A stretch of 64,000 nucleotides of DNA, taken from the NCBI GenBank assembly GCA_005406025.1, contig BGZK01001567.1, positions 62,001-126,000 of the forward strand, in the 5' to 3' direction. A program made the translations under genes and the position numbers. Under the pieces are notes generated by a model that saw only the letters and a list, made by a program, of their open reading frames with translations, made no database searches and was not told the origin of the DNA. Shown here piece after piece: positions 10,660 to 23,581 of the stretch. This DNA is from Eumeta japonica. Lineage: Eukaryota; Arthropoda; Insecta; Lepidoptera; Psychidae. Each line of letters opens with the position of its first letter. The first letter of the stretch is position 1.

Positions 10660-13449
10660 CAGAGGTTCCCAAAATCTTTTGTTTCATAGACCACTTTCAA
10701 AATTTTGCTGGATCCGGTGGACCCCCTGCATCTACATCACACCAATTTCAAAATATCGAAAAAAAAGTGAAGGTTAGATCTATCCATGGAAACTTGCGTT
10801 GTGGCTGAGTTTTAACAAGGAATTAACAATTATCGAAAAAAACAAGTCAGAATTGATTGCTTGATAGGGTTAATTATTTGATAATAAAGTCGATTAAACA
10901 ATTTTTCAATTAAATTTTAATTAACTGTGCTGTGAGTGGATGTCAAAAGAGCAAAGTAGGCCAATCGAAAAAGTGACTCCATCCAACTTTACTTTTTTGA
11001 TATCTACATTGACTCGCAACATAAGAACCAATCAATTCTCACAAATTTTATTTAGAAAACGTTCCATTCGGATTGGTAAAAAGAAATATAGTATATTTCC
11101 TTGTGTTGTAGGTATTTATTTAAGTCTAAATATATAAATTATTACACTATTAATTATTATTGTTATAACAATCGTAATATCGTTAAAATTAAACACTTAT
11201 AATATGATGTAATTTCTACAACGGTAATTACAAAAAAAAATATAATTTTAATCAGAGGGATGTATGTGATGGATTAACAGCAAATTATTAATATTCAGCT
11301 TGAGTTTTGTAAGGAATAACCGTAAGTTTCCCCTTTCTGTGATATTCAATCTGCTCCTTTTTTTATTAATAAGTTTGTAACGGCACTAAAACTTTTTTCG
11401 ACGAGAGGTGAGGAGGGAAACGCTATCAGAAGCTTTTGCACAATTCCCACAGTCCAGGATATTTTTCGGGTATTTCTGCCAGCAGCCAAAATTTTTGATA
11501 CCCTCTTTTTAATGTCATTTTCAGCTCCTCATTAGTGCTAAGCTCGAGTAGCTCCTTTTGTAATATCACATTCTCCACTTCCATTTCATCAAATGGATTT
11601 ATGATCCATGGTGGTATTTCCATCGACAGAATATCTTCAAATCTGAATTTAAAATCATCATTCAGGGCAATCAAATGTTGAACGTATGTCTGAATATCTT
11701 CATCAAGGCATTCTATCTACGACAAGTTTGAAAACTGTGAAAATTCGCGCCGACCAATATTTTCCTTCATAAATTTCAATTTACTAAGAAAAACTGAAAT
11801 TACACTCTTTGTTTTTATTAAATTGAGGCTGTCCCCTTGTAATTGTAAGTTGATGTCTTTAAATTTTTTGAACAAATCTGTCAAATACGCGATGTCTCCT
11901 TTAAAATTGATCAAGTTTTTTTTTTAAATCAGGACTTTTACTTTCCAACGACTCTAAAACTGAGTTCAAGAAGTAAATAAAATCTTGACAAACATGCATC
12001 TTTCGACAACCAGCGTACTTCGGTATCTAATAGCAATCGTTGGAAGTCTGCATCATTTTCATCGCACAATTGTGTAAATAAACGCGTATTCAATTCTTTT
12101 TTTGTTAACTGCATTAATCACAAATCGAAGCGATTGGTGCAATCTATTACTCAAATTTTTCGCTACTAGATGTTGTCGGTGGATAACACAGCGAATCGCA
12201 ATTACCTCCGGTATAATTATTTTAAGATGGCTTATAAACCCACGATATCGCCCGACCATGGCAGGAACTCTATCTATTGTCGCCGAAATAGATTTTTCTT
12301 TAAAAAAATCACTCAAAACAGTAAATATTGATTCAGCTTTAGTGTCCGTCTTCAAAGTTTTCGCGAATAGCAGCTCTTCATGAATTTGTTCGCCCATAAC
12401 AAATCGAACATATGCCAATAATAATGCTTCATTGCCAGGTAAAGTTGACTCGTCCAGTTGAATAGAAAAATGAGTTGTTCGTAGATAATCACAAAAGAAA
12501 CTTTCAACATCTGAGCTCATTTCATCAATACGTCTTTGTACAGCGTTGTTACTTCAAGGAATTCTTTTGAGTATGTCAAATGTAGATTTGTACAGAACAG
12601 TTTTCAAAATCTCTTCAACAGCAGGTAAAATTAACTGTTCTCCAATGGTGTGCGGTTTTTCAGATTTTGCTATTAGTAATGAGATACTGTAAGATGCCCG
12701 CAAGCCACCATCGTTGTTTTCAGACGTTGAAGAGAATATACTGTGCACGGTGGGTCTCTTTTTATATTTTTCCTTTAATATTTGGAAAAATTTCAAATCT
12801 TTACCTATTTTATCAGAATGATACCTTCTTAGATGATCTTCCAGCTTTGATGGTTTCATATAGTCATTGCTCAAAACTTTGTTGCATATAAGGCATGTGG
12901 GCAATCATTTGTCTGCCTTTGATGGAAGAAAACCAAATTTTAAATATTCAACACGGTACCGACGACACTTCTTAGATTCGGCCATGTTCTGTATCAATTA
13001 CCCACTTGTAAATAAATAAAAAAAAACTTTGTTATAGTAATCTTAAGGCGATTCGAACTTAACAGGATATGGCTATTTTAACATAATATGATTAATTAAT
13101 TATTATAAATATTATGAAATAAACAAAGTTCCGGCTACAAATTGTTTCTAATTATTAAAATTAATAAATCGCTATGATTTATAATAGAGTTTTATGAAAA
13201 CGGTTGAACTTATTTTAATGTGATATAAAATTATTATTTTATTTATTATATTTTAATATATATTTTTTTAATTCTATAGAAACTTTTAAACAATATTTTG
13301 ATATCAAAACTCTGCCTGCCTAAACATTATCTGCCTATATTGATAAGAGAAGTCTTCATTTCAGTTCTTTACTATAGAAACCAAATTAATTTTCATGCAC
13401 CCCCGCTTACGATTGTGGACCTCCATTTGTTATACTTTGGGAAATACTG
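10660..13449 (-). mobile_element. hAT transposon 1 (ZBED5/Buster-like) with exact 8-bp target duplication
   Basis: The ends are CAGAGGTTCCCAAAAT on the left and, in reverse complement, CAGTATTTCCCAAAG on the right, a hAT-type terminal repeat. CTCTAAGC occurs directly before (10652-10659) and directly after (13450-13457), an exact 8-bp target-site duplication as hAT elements make. Total length is 2790 bp. The transposase is on the - strand. The element sits inside mariner 2, so it arrived later. Confidence 0.9.
11288..12985 (-). pseudogene. hAT transposase pseudogene, ZBED5/SCAND3-like
   Basis: The ATG at 12985 opens MAESKKCRRYRVEYLKFGF, the start typical of ZBED5-like hAT proteins. A stop precedes a BED-type zinc finger (CLICNKVLSNDYMKPSKL, then DHLRRYH). 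The RNase H-like core follows, with FSIQLDESTLPGNEALL (DE-type first acidic position), DRVPAMVGRYRGF and IRCVIHRQHLVAKN. Later frames give a C-terminal dimerisation region near 11300-11430 containing LNITERGNLRLFL. In-frame stops near 12905, 12553, 12058 and 11716 and several frameshifts show decay. The whole protein outline is still present at near full length. Confidence 0.8.
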
Positions 13450-13939
13450 CTCTAAGCGGATGATTGTTTCTTTTTTTAATAATACTGGACTTGTGGCTAC
13501 TGTTGCTTTGAAGAATTGTCACACCGTGAATAGTGATTGGTACAGGACCATTTATTTGCCAGAAGTTATTAACGGACTCTATAAAAATAACCGTAAACGT
13601 CGTATCAGACAAATAATTTTTTAAAGTATAATAACGGAGAACTTGTGAGCAATCCTGCCATGAGTTACGACCTGGCATCTTATGCCGTTTTTCATTCGCA
13701 AAAATTAAGTACCAATTGCATGGTCAACGATTTTCATCACCAGAAGAGGCTGTCAAAAAGTAAGAAAAAACATGTTTTCGAGGTTACCAGGGAGGAGTGG
13801 CATAAATTATTTCAAAATTGGTTTATTCGTGTGAAAAAATGCATTTATGCTAACGGAGATCATTTTGAGAAACTAAAAATTCATTTTTTTGTTGTCATAG
13901 TAATATTTTTCCCATTATTTCTCAGTAAGCACTAAGTAT

Positions 13940-16900
13940 TATCTTAACACCGTAATTTTTTTCCTGGAAATACACGGTCAAAGTGCATAGCATTCGCATT
14001 GAAAACAAAATTTATAGAGCTATAAAGATATTAGAGGTAGCGTTTAATTTGGCATATTAGTATTTATATTAATCCCATTTTATATTAAATATCTTTAGGT
14101 AAGCGTTTTAATGTATAAAGAAGACTTACGGATAGGCTTACCAAATTTCTCTGGCCCTTGGGTCAATTTAAGGAACCAACACTTTTATTTGTTATACACT
14201 GTATTTTATTTCTTTACTACTCTTTGTATTAAAACTCAATTCTGGTAAAACATACAATAAGTTATATCTAAAATGCAAAACGAAAACAGTTCGCGTCAAT
14301 CTCGGTGTCATGTGTCATCTTGACCGTCGCCCTTTTTCTTTATAACGGCGTCGCGACACACGTCTCCTTGAGTCCGGATACGCCACAATATTCAATGGAC
14401 TTGGTAAAAAAAAAGCTGATATGTTATATTTGCTTCCATCTACAGAAATCAAATATTTTTTGTTACTAATAGAGGTTGGTACTTTACCCGTATGAAATAA
14501 TTTATTCATTTTTGGTAGACCTAATGATAAATTTAAATTTTACTAAGGTGGATAAGATTATAAAACTCCGGGTAAGAATAATATACATTTTACCTTTCGT
14601 TTTTCGCCTTTTTCAATTCTAATCAGTTGAGTGTCCACTTTAATTGAAGTAAAAAGATTATACGTCACATTATTTATGGAAGACGGCACACTACTTATGC
14701 TTTAAAAATTATTGATGCTTAGTCCAAAATGAAACTAAATTTATCGTCAAATCAACACTTTATTTATCTTCTTTACTTGTGTTTAAAAGTAAGTAATATC
14801 CATCCTACAATTAATAAACACGGTTCTGAAGAAATGTGTATTTATTTCTTTTTGAAAATATAAAAAATATCGGAAAATTAAAAAATGGTTAAGTAACTTT
14901 TAATAGTATTATTTTTAAAGTAACTTAATGATTATTTTACTATTATATTGTTCTTCTACATTTTACGCAAAGCTGTACCGTACCATATAGGTACAGAGTT
15001 TATTTTGCGTTTTCAGTTTTAATTAAATATTAGACCATTAAATTCTGATTTCAGTTGCGTCTATGATCTTGATTGCGTTTTCTTTGCTTTCACAACTATT
15101 CATCTTTTCATTATAAGCATCTCATTCACGTTTAGATATTTAGAAGTTACTTATATTTGAATTGCATATGAAAATGTGTACATATTTGATTTAATGATTT
15201 AAATCCCGATGCATATAACGAAAGGTAAATAAGCAATTTCAAACTGTAAACATTTCGAGCCTAATACATGATCAGCAGTTTTATTTTAGACTTGAGTAAT
15301 GAAAGATAACATTAGAATTACAATAATCTAAAAAAAGAATTCTAAAATAATTACAGTTATGAAAAATATAAAATAATTAATATTAATTCACCTATTTATA
15401 TTTGCATTTGTTATCTAAATTCTGATTCATTTGCACATACAATAAACAACTTTCACCGTGATTCACTTCAAATTGAATGAAGCTGACTGAACAAGTAACA
15501 TTTTAAATCAGTAAAATTTAATAGATTAAATTAATGTTTCTTATTATAAGGGTTGACTTTAAAAACTTGTGCGTAATAATATAAAAATTTCTATATATAT
15601 ATTTGTATATTTATGTATGCTTCTGAGTGTAATCTTAAACTAGTAGATATATTTAAGTTATAAGGCAGTATCAAGTGGCGTACATTTACGCTGACTTGAC
15701 CTTACGTATTAAAATGCAACCAATAGCAGATTTTTGATTTTACACTCGTTAATAATTATATTCTGTTGGTGAAGATATATTTCTAAACATATTAAATATA
15801 TGTGAGTAGGTTTCTCTTTATGCACAGAAGGAAATTTTTTTATGGAAAAGACGAAAAAGAAAGTTGGCTTGTGCGTCATCGCCCGAGGACCGCTTTGGCC
15901 GCTTTATTCGTATACACTGTAAGTTGTGAAAAGCCTTGCAATTGAAGTTTATTTGCACCTATTACTAAAAACGTAATTCGCCTGTTAAGGTTATTAAACG
16001 TCTGTTAAGGTTATTGACGCTAACATAATAGGTAAAATTAATAAATATTTGGGCAAACTATAATTAATTTTTAGTTTGCTTAGTATCATTTAAGTAAAGC
16101 ACATAAAGACAATGTTAAATAGTACATTACCTAATACATAAACCGCAAAAGCAGTTCGATTTTGTGGATATTTTTCGATCCAAAGGCAACATTAAACCTT
16201 CTGTTATCTAGCCCTAGTCAGCTTATGACATAATCACTTTTTCATAAGTGAAAAGCAAAGCACAATTTATGGTGCTCTTAGCTTTTATAAACACGCATTA
16301 ACTAATCACGCTGACCGATGTGTGAGTCGAGATCAGACCATCGAAACAGATAACACAAAGTCAAATACGAATACCGGGGTCAACGAATTGTAGCTAAATA
16401 TCATAAGAGTAATGATATAATATGGTGACAAACTAACAGCTGCGAAACGGTTGAGGCCCTTATGCGCGCGTCTCCCCCACTCTTGTGTCGCTGATTATGT
16501 CGTCCAGAATGTAATATAGTGTCTAACGCCACACCTAAGTGGTCATAATTTTATTGACAATGGTACAAAAACAGTATCAATATTTGAAGAATTTAAGAAG
16601 CTTTTAATGATATGACATAATGCAATTGATCGGTGGGTCCAAAACTTGCAATCTTTTTCATAAACTACGTTGGCTAATATTATAAAACGTTGTTGTGAAA
16701 ATTGAACATAAGTTGTTCCTTCCTGAGTTTTAAATATATGTATATGAAAAAAAATGTTAATAAATAAAAATAAATGAAGTGAAAAGTATACGTTGTTATA
16801 CGCTTAGCAGCCTCAAACATACACCGGGCCAGCATGTCGGTATTAATAGCCAAGCTTATTTCAATTCACAACAATTTGTATTACAGATTTTAAATAGCGT

Positions 16901-17380
16901 GATTACTACAAGTTTAATTCATAAACAACTTAGATAATAAATATAAGCTTGGCTGCGTTTATTCATTCTATAGTTCTGTCATTATTATTTACTGGGTATA
17001 TCATTATCCATACAAGAAGTTTGTCAAAAGATGTTGTTTCGACATATAATTGATTTACTCTAGTCACAACTAAAGGAAGTATATTTATTTTCCATTTGGT
17101 TCTCCAACAAAAATTAAAAGTGTTTGGTATTTTTTATATAATTTCTAATTAGAGCATATAAAAACTTATTTCCAGTAATTAAATTTATGAAAATGTAAAA
17201 GAAAGATGTAACTTAAGGTGAAATGTACATATCCTACGACCGAAAGTTATGGCATTACAGACCTACCAAATCTTGATTCAAACAAAATTGTGAAAAAACA
17301 TATCGGCCGTCTGTAATAGAATTATAACTCTGTACGTAGTAGTGTTGCCTGTTGACCGCAGTATGGCAGTGCGCGCGCAG
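13940..17380. other. Intergenic, no supported gene
   Basis: Long AT-rich stretch with scattered GC-richer pieces (14310-14395, 15870-15900, 16440-16500). No coding exon, RNA gene or clear repeat could be supported. Confidence 0.4.
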
Positions 17381-17515
17381 AGTTCGTTAAACATATATAC
17401 GCCGGAGAGTCGATTAATGAGCATGCACTAGTGATTAGATTTTACACAACAGTTTTGTTCTAAGTGTTATCTTTTAATTTCTTTTTATTAATTTTCATAC
17501 AGAAATTTCTTTTAG
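17381..17515 (+). promoter_or_regulatory. Candidate core promoter and noncoding first exon
   Basis: ATATATAC (about 17393) lies 30-60 bp upstream of CAACAGTTTTG, an arthropod-type initiator context. A strong donor, TTTTAG|GTAAGTAT, follows at 17515/17516. This is the arrangement of a TATA promoter with a noncoding exon 1. The next + strand coding exon is exon 1 of TMEM135-B at 23582, 6 kb downstream, so it could be that gene's 5' exon. This rests on motif spacing alone. Confidence 0.25.
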
Positions 17516-18829
17516 GTAAGTATTTATTTATTTTTGAATATAGTTTGTCGGATTGCTTATTTTTAAGTATAATTAATGAAATTTTTGTTAGTTTCAATTT
17601 GATTTTTTTCATTTTCATTTTATTTTGTGTGATACACAGGATTGATATTCAGTCTTCACCTACTATATCTTAAATTCAAGATAGACGCATTTTCTTACGA
17701 TTCAGGTAATAAAGTTTCATTTTTTAACCAATTTAAATTAAATTACATGAGGAAATTTCGTTAATACTAAAAACAAAATTAGAACGTAAAATATAAAAAT
17801 AGGTATAAGAAATATTGGTTTCAATTTTTTTTCAATTACTTTGTACAACTGGAACACGTATTTCGTTGTCTGTTTGCAAGCATGCCAACTAGTTCGATTT
17901 AAATAGCAACACAATAAACATTTATAAGTATCGCATGCCATATATTCGGTCATACCATTTTTTAATAAATCATAATATTATTAATGTTTTTTATACATAT
18001 TTATACATCGAATCCTAATACATACTGCCCGTGTGGCAAAGATTATAACATTGTTTGTCTAACGTTTTGAATATGGACAAGTCAAAGATTGTTTTGTTTT
18101 TAAATATTCTAGTTGTTAGCCTTAGGTAGGCGTACATTGAAATTTAGCGATTAATTTTTTATAGTCAAAATATGCCCGCGGTTTCGCTCGCATGCACATA
18201 AAATGCTATCCTTCATTTTTATTACTGACGTTTTTAATATCCCGATCTCAACAAATCTCAATGTCCTTCTCGGTGATCCCTTAAACAATGATGCTTAGTG
18301 ATAACAAATTATCGCTATTATTTGTACATTTTTTTTAAATAAAAGTTATTTTACATGCAATTCTGCACACAATCTACTTTTATGCAAAATTTGATTATAA
18401 TTTGCCCATCCGTTAACATGTGATTGCGAGACGCATATCCAAACAAGCACATTTATAATATTACATACTATCTTTTGTGTGCGGCTCCTCTCGTGTAGAC
18501 ATTTTTTTTTTCATAGGATAAGGGTAAAATCCGTTCTTAGTGAGCGTCTTCGTCCCGAAAAGAGTAACTATGCCAAAGTTCAAGTCAACCGGACCTGTAG
18601 CTCTGGAGATCTCGTGATAACCAAAATACCACTGACTGATTGACTCAGTCAGTGGTTTTTTGCTCATGTATGTATGGATGTATCGCTTAAAATAATCTGC
18701 AAATGATTCCGTGACGAATTGTCAAAGTCCAATAGTAATACCTTTATTATACCGTGCAGATAGTTTTAAACTGGTGCTCAGAAAAATGTATATTCGTTTT
18801 CATCTTATGTGTGTATAGATATAGTCCTT
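17516..18829. other. Intergenic, no supported gene
   Basis: AT-rich. 18170-18300 resembles a moth dispersed-repeat tail (CCCGCGGTTTCGCTCGC). 18640-18660 carries a small CTGACTGATTGACTCAGTCAG hairpin. No gene. Confidence 0.35.
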
Positions 18830-18839
18830 AATTTATAAT

Positions 18840-19070
18840 TACTTGAAATTACCTTCAAAATGAAATCATGGTCAACGCTAGACCAGTGAGTTTCGAAGAA
18901 ACCGTATTTGATGGCCGACCATTAACAAATTTCCATAACGAGTTTTCATGGAAAAATTGATGGATGTCAGCGAAGCAAGAAAGATATACAACGATCGTGT
19001 ACCATGTGGAAATCTGTAGTCTCTGCCTTACCCTTTTGCGAAATGAGCGTGAGTTCAGATTATACAATCC
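18840..19070 (+). mobile_element. Non-LTR retrotransposon 3' tail, copy 2
   Basis: The words GATGTCAGCGAAGCAAGAAAG and ACCATGTGGAAATCTGTAGTCTCTGCC correspond to the C-terminal SEARK and MWKSVVSA segments of the LINE seen at 6690 and 47200-48330. It is a 5'-truncated, frameshifted remnant. Confidence 0.55.
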
Positions 19071-21886
19071 GTCTTCTTAGACCCATTTTTGTTAATTTTA
19101 TGTGCTTATGCGAGGAAGTGATAGAGTCTTAACAAAAAAAATACCACAAATGATTCGCCCCACTTTTGTATGCTTGGAAAATTAATTCATACAAAATTGA
19201 TATTCATTTCTTATGCAAAAATGATGTCACAATTACTAATCAACAAGATGACAATGAAGGCGCAGTGATGGGAACATTTTCGAATATCACAGAAAGTATA
19301 AATTTTTTGCTATCATATTTGCATACTCATGTCACAATGGATAAAAGCTTTAAGATCTTCGTAATTATTTAGCTCTAAAGACCGACGAAATTAGCCATTT
19401 TGGTAAATTTGGTAAAGACAACGCGATAGTTGGTACTATCCCATATTTACGAGACAGATTGCGTGTGTCACACAAGCCGTTGATGAGTCAGTGGCTTTAA
19501 AAGGTTTACGAAATAACCGGTCAAGTGCGAATAAGATATGGAAACCGAGATTGGCAAATAGTTTTATTCTTTGACAGGCTTCTAGAAATATAGAAAACGG
19601 TTGATTTAGTAGACCGACCTACAAACCTTCCGCATTGGGCGACGTATGAACCTAATCGCGAAAAGTGAACTTCTTATAGGATCGAAAGCGCTTACATTTC
19701 GTGAGAACTCGATTTTCGCAAATTGAAACAAAAAATAGCCTCCCGAATAATACATCTGATTTCGCTCCCAATATTAATCCAGTTTGAATTCTAATTCTTT
19801 AGCGTTTTATGGAATGAAAGAAATAAATCTATTTTTCTACTGACTTAAAATTTCTTCTTCGTATTTAGATTCTAATAGCTATTGCATATCAAATTTATAT
19901 GTTTACAATATAACATCTATCTTTCTAAAAATAATCTGATTTGAAATTGGGTTGAAATAAAATAAAGACACATTAATACTTTTTAGAATCTATGATGCCC
20001 GTTCATTCTAAGTACACCTGTTAATTTTGTTACAACTATAGAAGTGAAATTGAATAAGCGCAAGATATTCAATTCCTAAACAGTTATTATTAAAAACATC
20101 GATCCATTCAAAGACCTCAAAGAAAGTGCTCTGAGTGAAGTTGTTGACTTAGAACTCCACTACAATTAGTCCAATTTCAATATAGCCCTTCAAATACTTA
20201 CGGTACTCACGTAAGTAGCAATAACGCTACTTGTTAGGTATTCATTACTATTCTTTTACGTACATCCGGCACTTTGATATTTGCGATCGATTTATTGTTG
20301 TTCCAGAGGTCATAACACAACATGGCTAATAGTAAACCAATAATATTATGTTACTGGGGCATTTGAATAAAACCATCACGGTAACATAAAATGGTCAGAT
20401 GATTAGAAATAATGTCAAAACAAGTTACTTATAACAATATCAATAACGTGTTATTATTAAGTAAATAATATCATTACATTAAATTGTTTAATTATTGCAC
20501 GCCTCTCCAATAAAGCATTTAGTAAATAGCAGCGTTCGTAGGAAAAATTATTGAGACTTCCAAAAGATAAAGTAGTTTTAGTATGACAGACAGTAATAAA
20601 ATATAAAACATATGTCATATAATTGGTATTAGTTACACCATTAATTAATTATAATTTTACTTCATTAGCATTCAAATTTACTCAGATCGTAAGCCAGGAA
20701 ACTTTCTGTCAAGATGACCTTGACAAACTGTACGCGGGGAAATAGATAAATATTTGCGTATTCAAAATTAATGTTTTGAATAATCCCTTGCTTGCTCACG
20801 CTTTCCATGTATCGTATTTTTAGACCAATCAAATCAATTTTCCTTTTGCGTACAACCATCAATGTACAATTTGTAATCATACATTTCATAAGATAATTTT
20901 ATGTACATTCTAGTTGTTGCCCGTAGTCCAGCCGTATTGACTAAAAGGGTTGTTTTATTACGATTACAGCATGAGGGTGTATTTCTGTTTCGTTCTTATA
21001 AATACCCAATGTTAAATCCAAGGCCTATGTTTCCTTTGGTTTCTTGTAGTACCGCTACAGCGCCGGTTCCGCGTCCCTGTACCGTATATTATAGATTTTG
21101 TGCGTACAATACCGCAAATATAACTGTAAATAAAGGATGAAAAATATACAAAGGACTCACCTAAGTATATGCACAAAACATTTATAGGCTTGCAAGCCCC
21201 CGCACACTTTTCTTTTGTTTTTTCCCTTATGATATTTTATTTCATTTTTATCAGATACGACCGACCATAGAGAAAAGACATATCCGTTCCACCTCTTTAC
21301 TTATGGAGAGGATTGAAAAGGAAACATATAATATAAATACATATAGTAAAAAACAGAAATGTGTAACATAAAAATTTTAAACAACTATCTTTTATAGATG
21401 ATTTCTTACAATGCGAAAATAATATATACCCGTCTTCAGGACACAATCTATCTCCTTGACAAATTTCATCAAAGTAGAGTAAGTGGTTTGACAAAAGATA
21501 AGAATAACTGGCATGCATTTCTCACTACCTTAAACCTTTGCCCACCTTAAAGCAAATCATTCCTTCTCTAATCTTTGTTAAACAAGTCCTTGTAAATTGG
21601 AACTTAGATTAATAGATCCTAGGCTGTAGATAATGGTCTACACAGTATCGTCGTCTACGCAGTAAATATAATAGCATATTTATCTCCTTGTAAAGATATA
21701 TCATAGGGACGTATTAGAGACTGTTCTTCCTAGATAGAAAAGATTCTTAGATTTGTACTAGGTACAGTTTTGTTTGTTCTGTACAATTAATCTGTGTATA
21801 ATAGTGTATAACATAAATATAAAGTGTTTACGAATAGCTTATAAAACACTTGACTAGTTTAAAAATAATAAAAAATTGTACAATAT
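19071..21886. other. Intergenic, no supported gene
   Basis: No exon could be supported. The frames at 19166-19372, 20665-20889 and 20901-21140 lack recognisable domains, splice context or compositional bias. Confidence 0.35.
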
Positions 21887-22372
21887 TAGGGAACGTATCC
21901 AAACTACGTAACCCGTTCATGGGGGGTAGTCATCAAAATACCGCGCATGGTCATAGGTCGGGGGCTTAAGGCTTCATTACGCAGTCAGAGAATTCTCGCG
22001 CTTTTTCGGAGATATATTCAAATTAAAGCGCGCAGCATTCCGGGGTTTTTTAAACTCACAAATAGTAACACTAACACAAATATGCCGAGACGCCAGCTGA
22101 TTTAAAACTGATAGTTTTTATACTCATTCAGAAGTGGTGCGCTGATATGGTATTCTATTTGTAGTAAAACTTAAGTACATGTTGCAATATGTTTTTCCAT
22201 AAGTTTTTTGTCCTTGATTAACTTTCTGTTAGCAAAAAAAAAATGATTTAATATCATATTTATAAATTACTATGTTAAAACTAGGGGAGGGGGTCTTAGT
22301 ATATACTACGGTTGGTTACCGAAGGGCGGGGGGTTAAAAATATGGATCACGTAGTATGAATATATTCCCTTA
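21887..22372. mobile_element. MITE with ACTACGT-containing inverted ends
   Basis: The left end reads AGGGAACGTATCCAAACTACGTAAC and the right end, in reverse complement, AGGGAATATATTCATACTACGTGATC. Subterminal G-runs (GGGGGGTAG on the left; GGGAGGGGG and GGGCGGGGGG on the right) are typical of this kind of insect nonautonomous DNA transposon. About 485 bp and no coding capacity. The target duplication is unclear (flanks TATTA and TTATT). Confidence 0.6.
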
Positions 22373-23581
22373 TTGTTTTGAGAAAATAAAGATTTTAAAA
22401 ATGTGTTGAATACATTTTTTTATTGTTATAATCGTTTATTATTCGCATTATTTAAATAATTAGTTGAGATTATTTAGAATCATTTTGGCATTTCTCAATA
22501 CAGAAACATAAAAAAAATATCAATAAATTCATTGCTTATTAAGTTACAATTTATTCAAAAAAGCAAATGTTCACTATCAATATATTTCTTTCTTTAACTA
22601 AAAGATATTTCAAAAACAACCATATAGTATTAGAAAATGTCAAAGAAAAATTTTAATCACCCATCATGTCCGGCTCGCAGTTGGCCGTTAACTCATTTCA
22701 TATTCATCTCTACGAAACATGACTGAAAATGTTACATGCCATACATCCTTACACATGATTTCAATAATACATATACTAAAATAATCGTGAAAGACTCGGA
22801 AAATATGTTATTGAAGATCAGTTTCAAATGCTGACAATAAAAATATTCGTTTGCGACACACAATTCAGTAGAAATCCAAAAAAAGACCATATTTGTATAG
22901 ATTTCTACTGCTAAAAACTCTCAAAAAGAAAGCAAATGCCAATTAACGATTTTAGTGACACACTTTAGATTTCGTTATTTTTATAAAAACACATAATTAT
23001 CAAAAGTCGTTTATCATTTTATTGCTTTCATAACAATATTTTATTTTTGCCTCTAAAAGCGTATTTGTTATAATAGTAGAGAAGTCAGCAGTTGAAGGAA
23101 GGAAAAAAAGTATAATCCAATTAAAGAAAAGGACAAAATTGACAAGAGACAATCCAACTCAACACCTAAATCTGTAAACTGGAATATAAGCGAGAAGTGT
23201 TCAATATAAAAAAAGCCAAATGCTAAAACTGAGACACGACTGCGATGATATGTCTTCACCTTTACCAGCGACTCCAAAAACGACTACTTTTTTCTGCGTA
23301 TAGGTTTTTGAGGGCGGTTCTTACTTATTTGTAATTTATTTTATTCGTACTGTGATTGAAATCACGTCTGCGGAATACGATTTTAAAAGTTTTACTTTGT
23401 TTTCTTATAACTCTCAGTTATCCATTCAATATATATGTATAGATGGGTACTTATGAATTTCGAATTTATGCTTGACATGTCAAATTTTGTTACAGGTTTA
23501 TTCTGTTGCAAAACCTTTATTAGGTTTCCGAAACAAAATATTTTGTTGCACGCCGCACTTCGTTCTCGCACCTTGTCCATC
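22373..23581. other. Region upstream of TMEM135-B exon 1
   Basis: AT-rich. The frame upstream of the chosen ATG (from 23435) is open but lacks family similarity and probably belongs to an intron or the 5' UTR. No clear TATA/initiator pair was recognised next to the exon. Confidence 0.35.

Larger units (their letters stand above)
10127..13895 (+). pseudogene. mariner transposase pseudogene (element 2), split into two halves
   Basis: The first half (to 10659) encodes a helix-turn-helix region and the block KKLCSRWISHNLNEVKK, then FIYCYNPKTKKQSTVWVHQD ending in GNASK. The reading resumes in the same codon frame at 13458 with RMIVSFFNNTGLVATVALKN and TVNSDWYRTIYLPEVIN, then a frame change and HVFEVTREEWHKLFQNW near the C-terminus. 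The 8-bp repeat CTCTAAGC on each side shows the break is a transposon insertion and not a deletion. Other stops and frameshifts make it dead independently of the insertion. The start coordinate is approximate. Confidence 0.75.
9910..13932 (+). mobile_element. mariner element 2, interrupted by a hAT element
   Basis: The mariner copy is flanked by TA at 9908-9909 and 13933-13934. Outer ends read CGTCGGGCGTACT and, at the right in reverse complement, GTGCTTACT, which are decayed inverted repeats. Transposase relics lie before 10651 and after 13458. The intervening 2.8 kb is a separate hAT insertion. Without it, this copy would be about 1.2 kb, the usual mariner length. It belongs to the same family as the 3' fragment at 39015-39300. 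Confidence 0.8.

Noticed and set aside
10362..10808. A 148-aa fused protein of mariner and unknown sequence
   Set aside because: After residue 98 or so the frame runs across the hAT terminus (10660); the fusion is created by the insertion and the downstream part is non-coding transposon end.
23435..23581. An upstream start (23435) for TMEM135-B
   Set aside because: The extra 49 residues have no family similarity; the ATG at 23582 places the Cys-rich signature near the N-terminus, as in known members.
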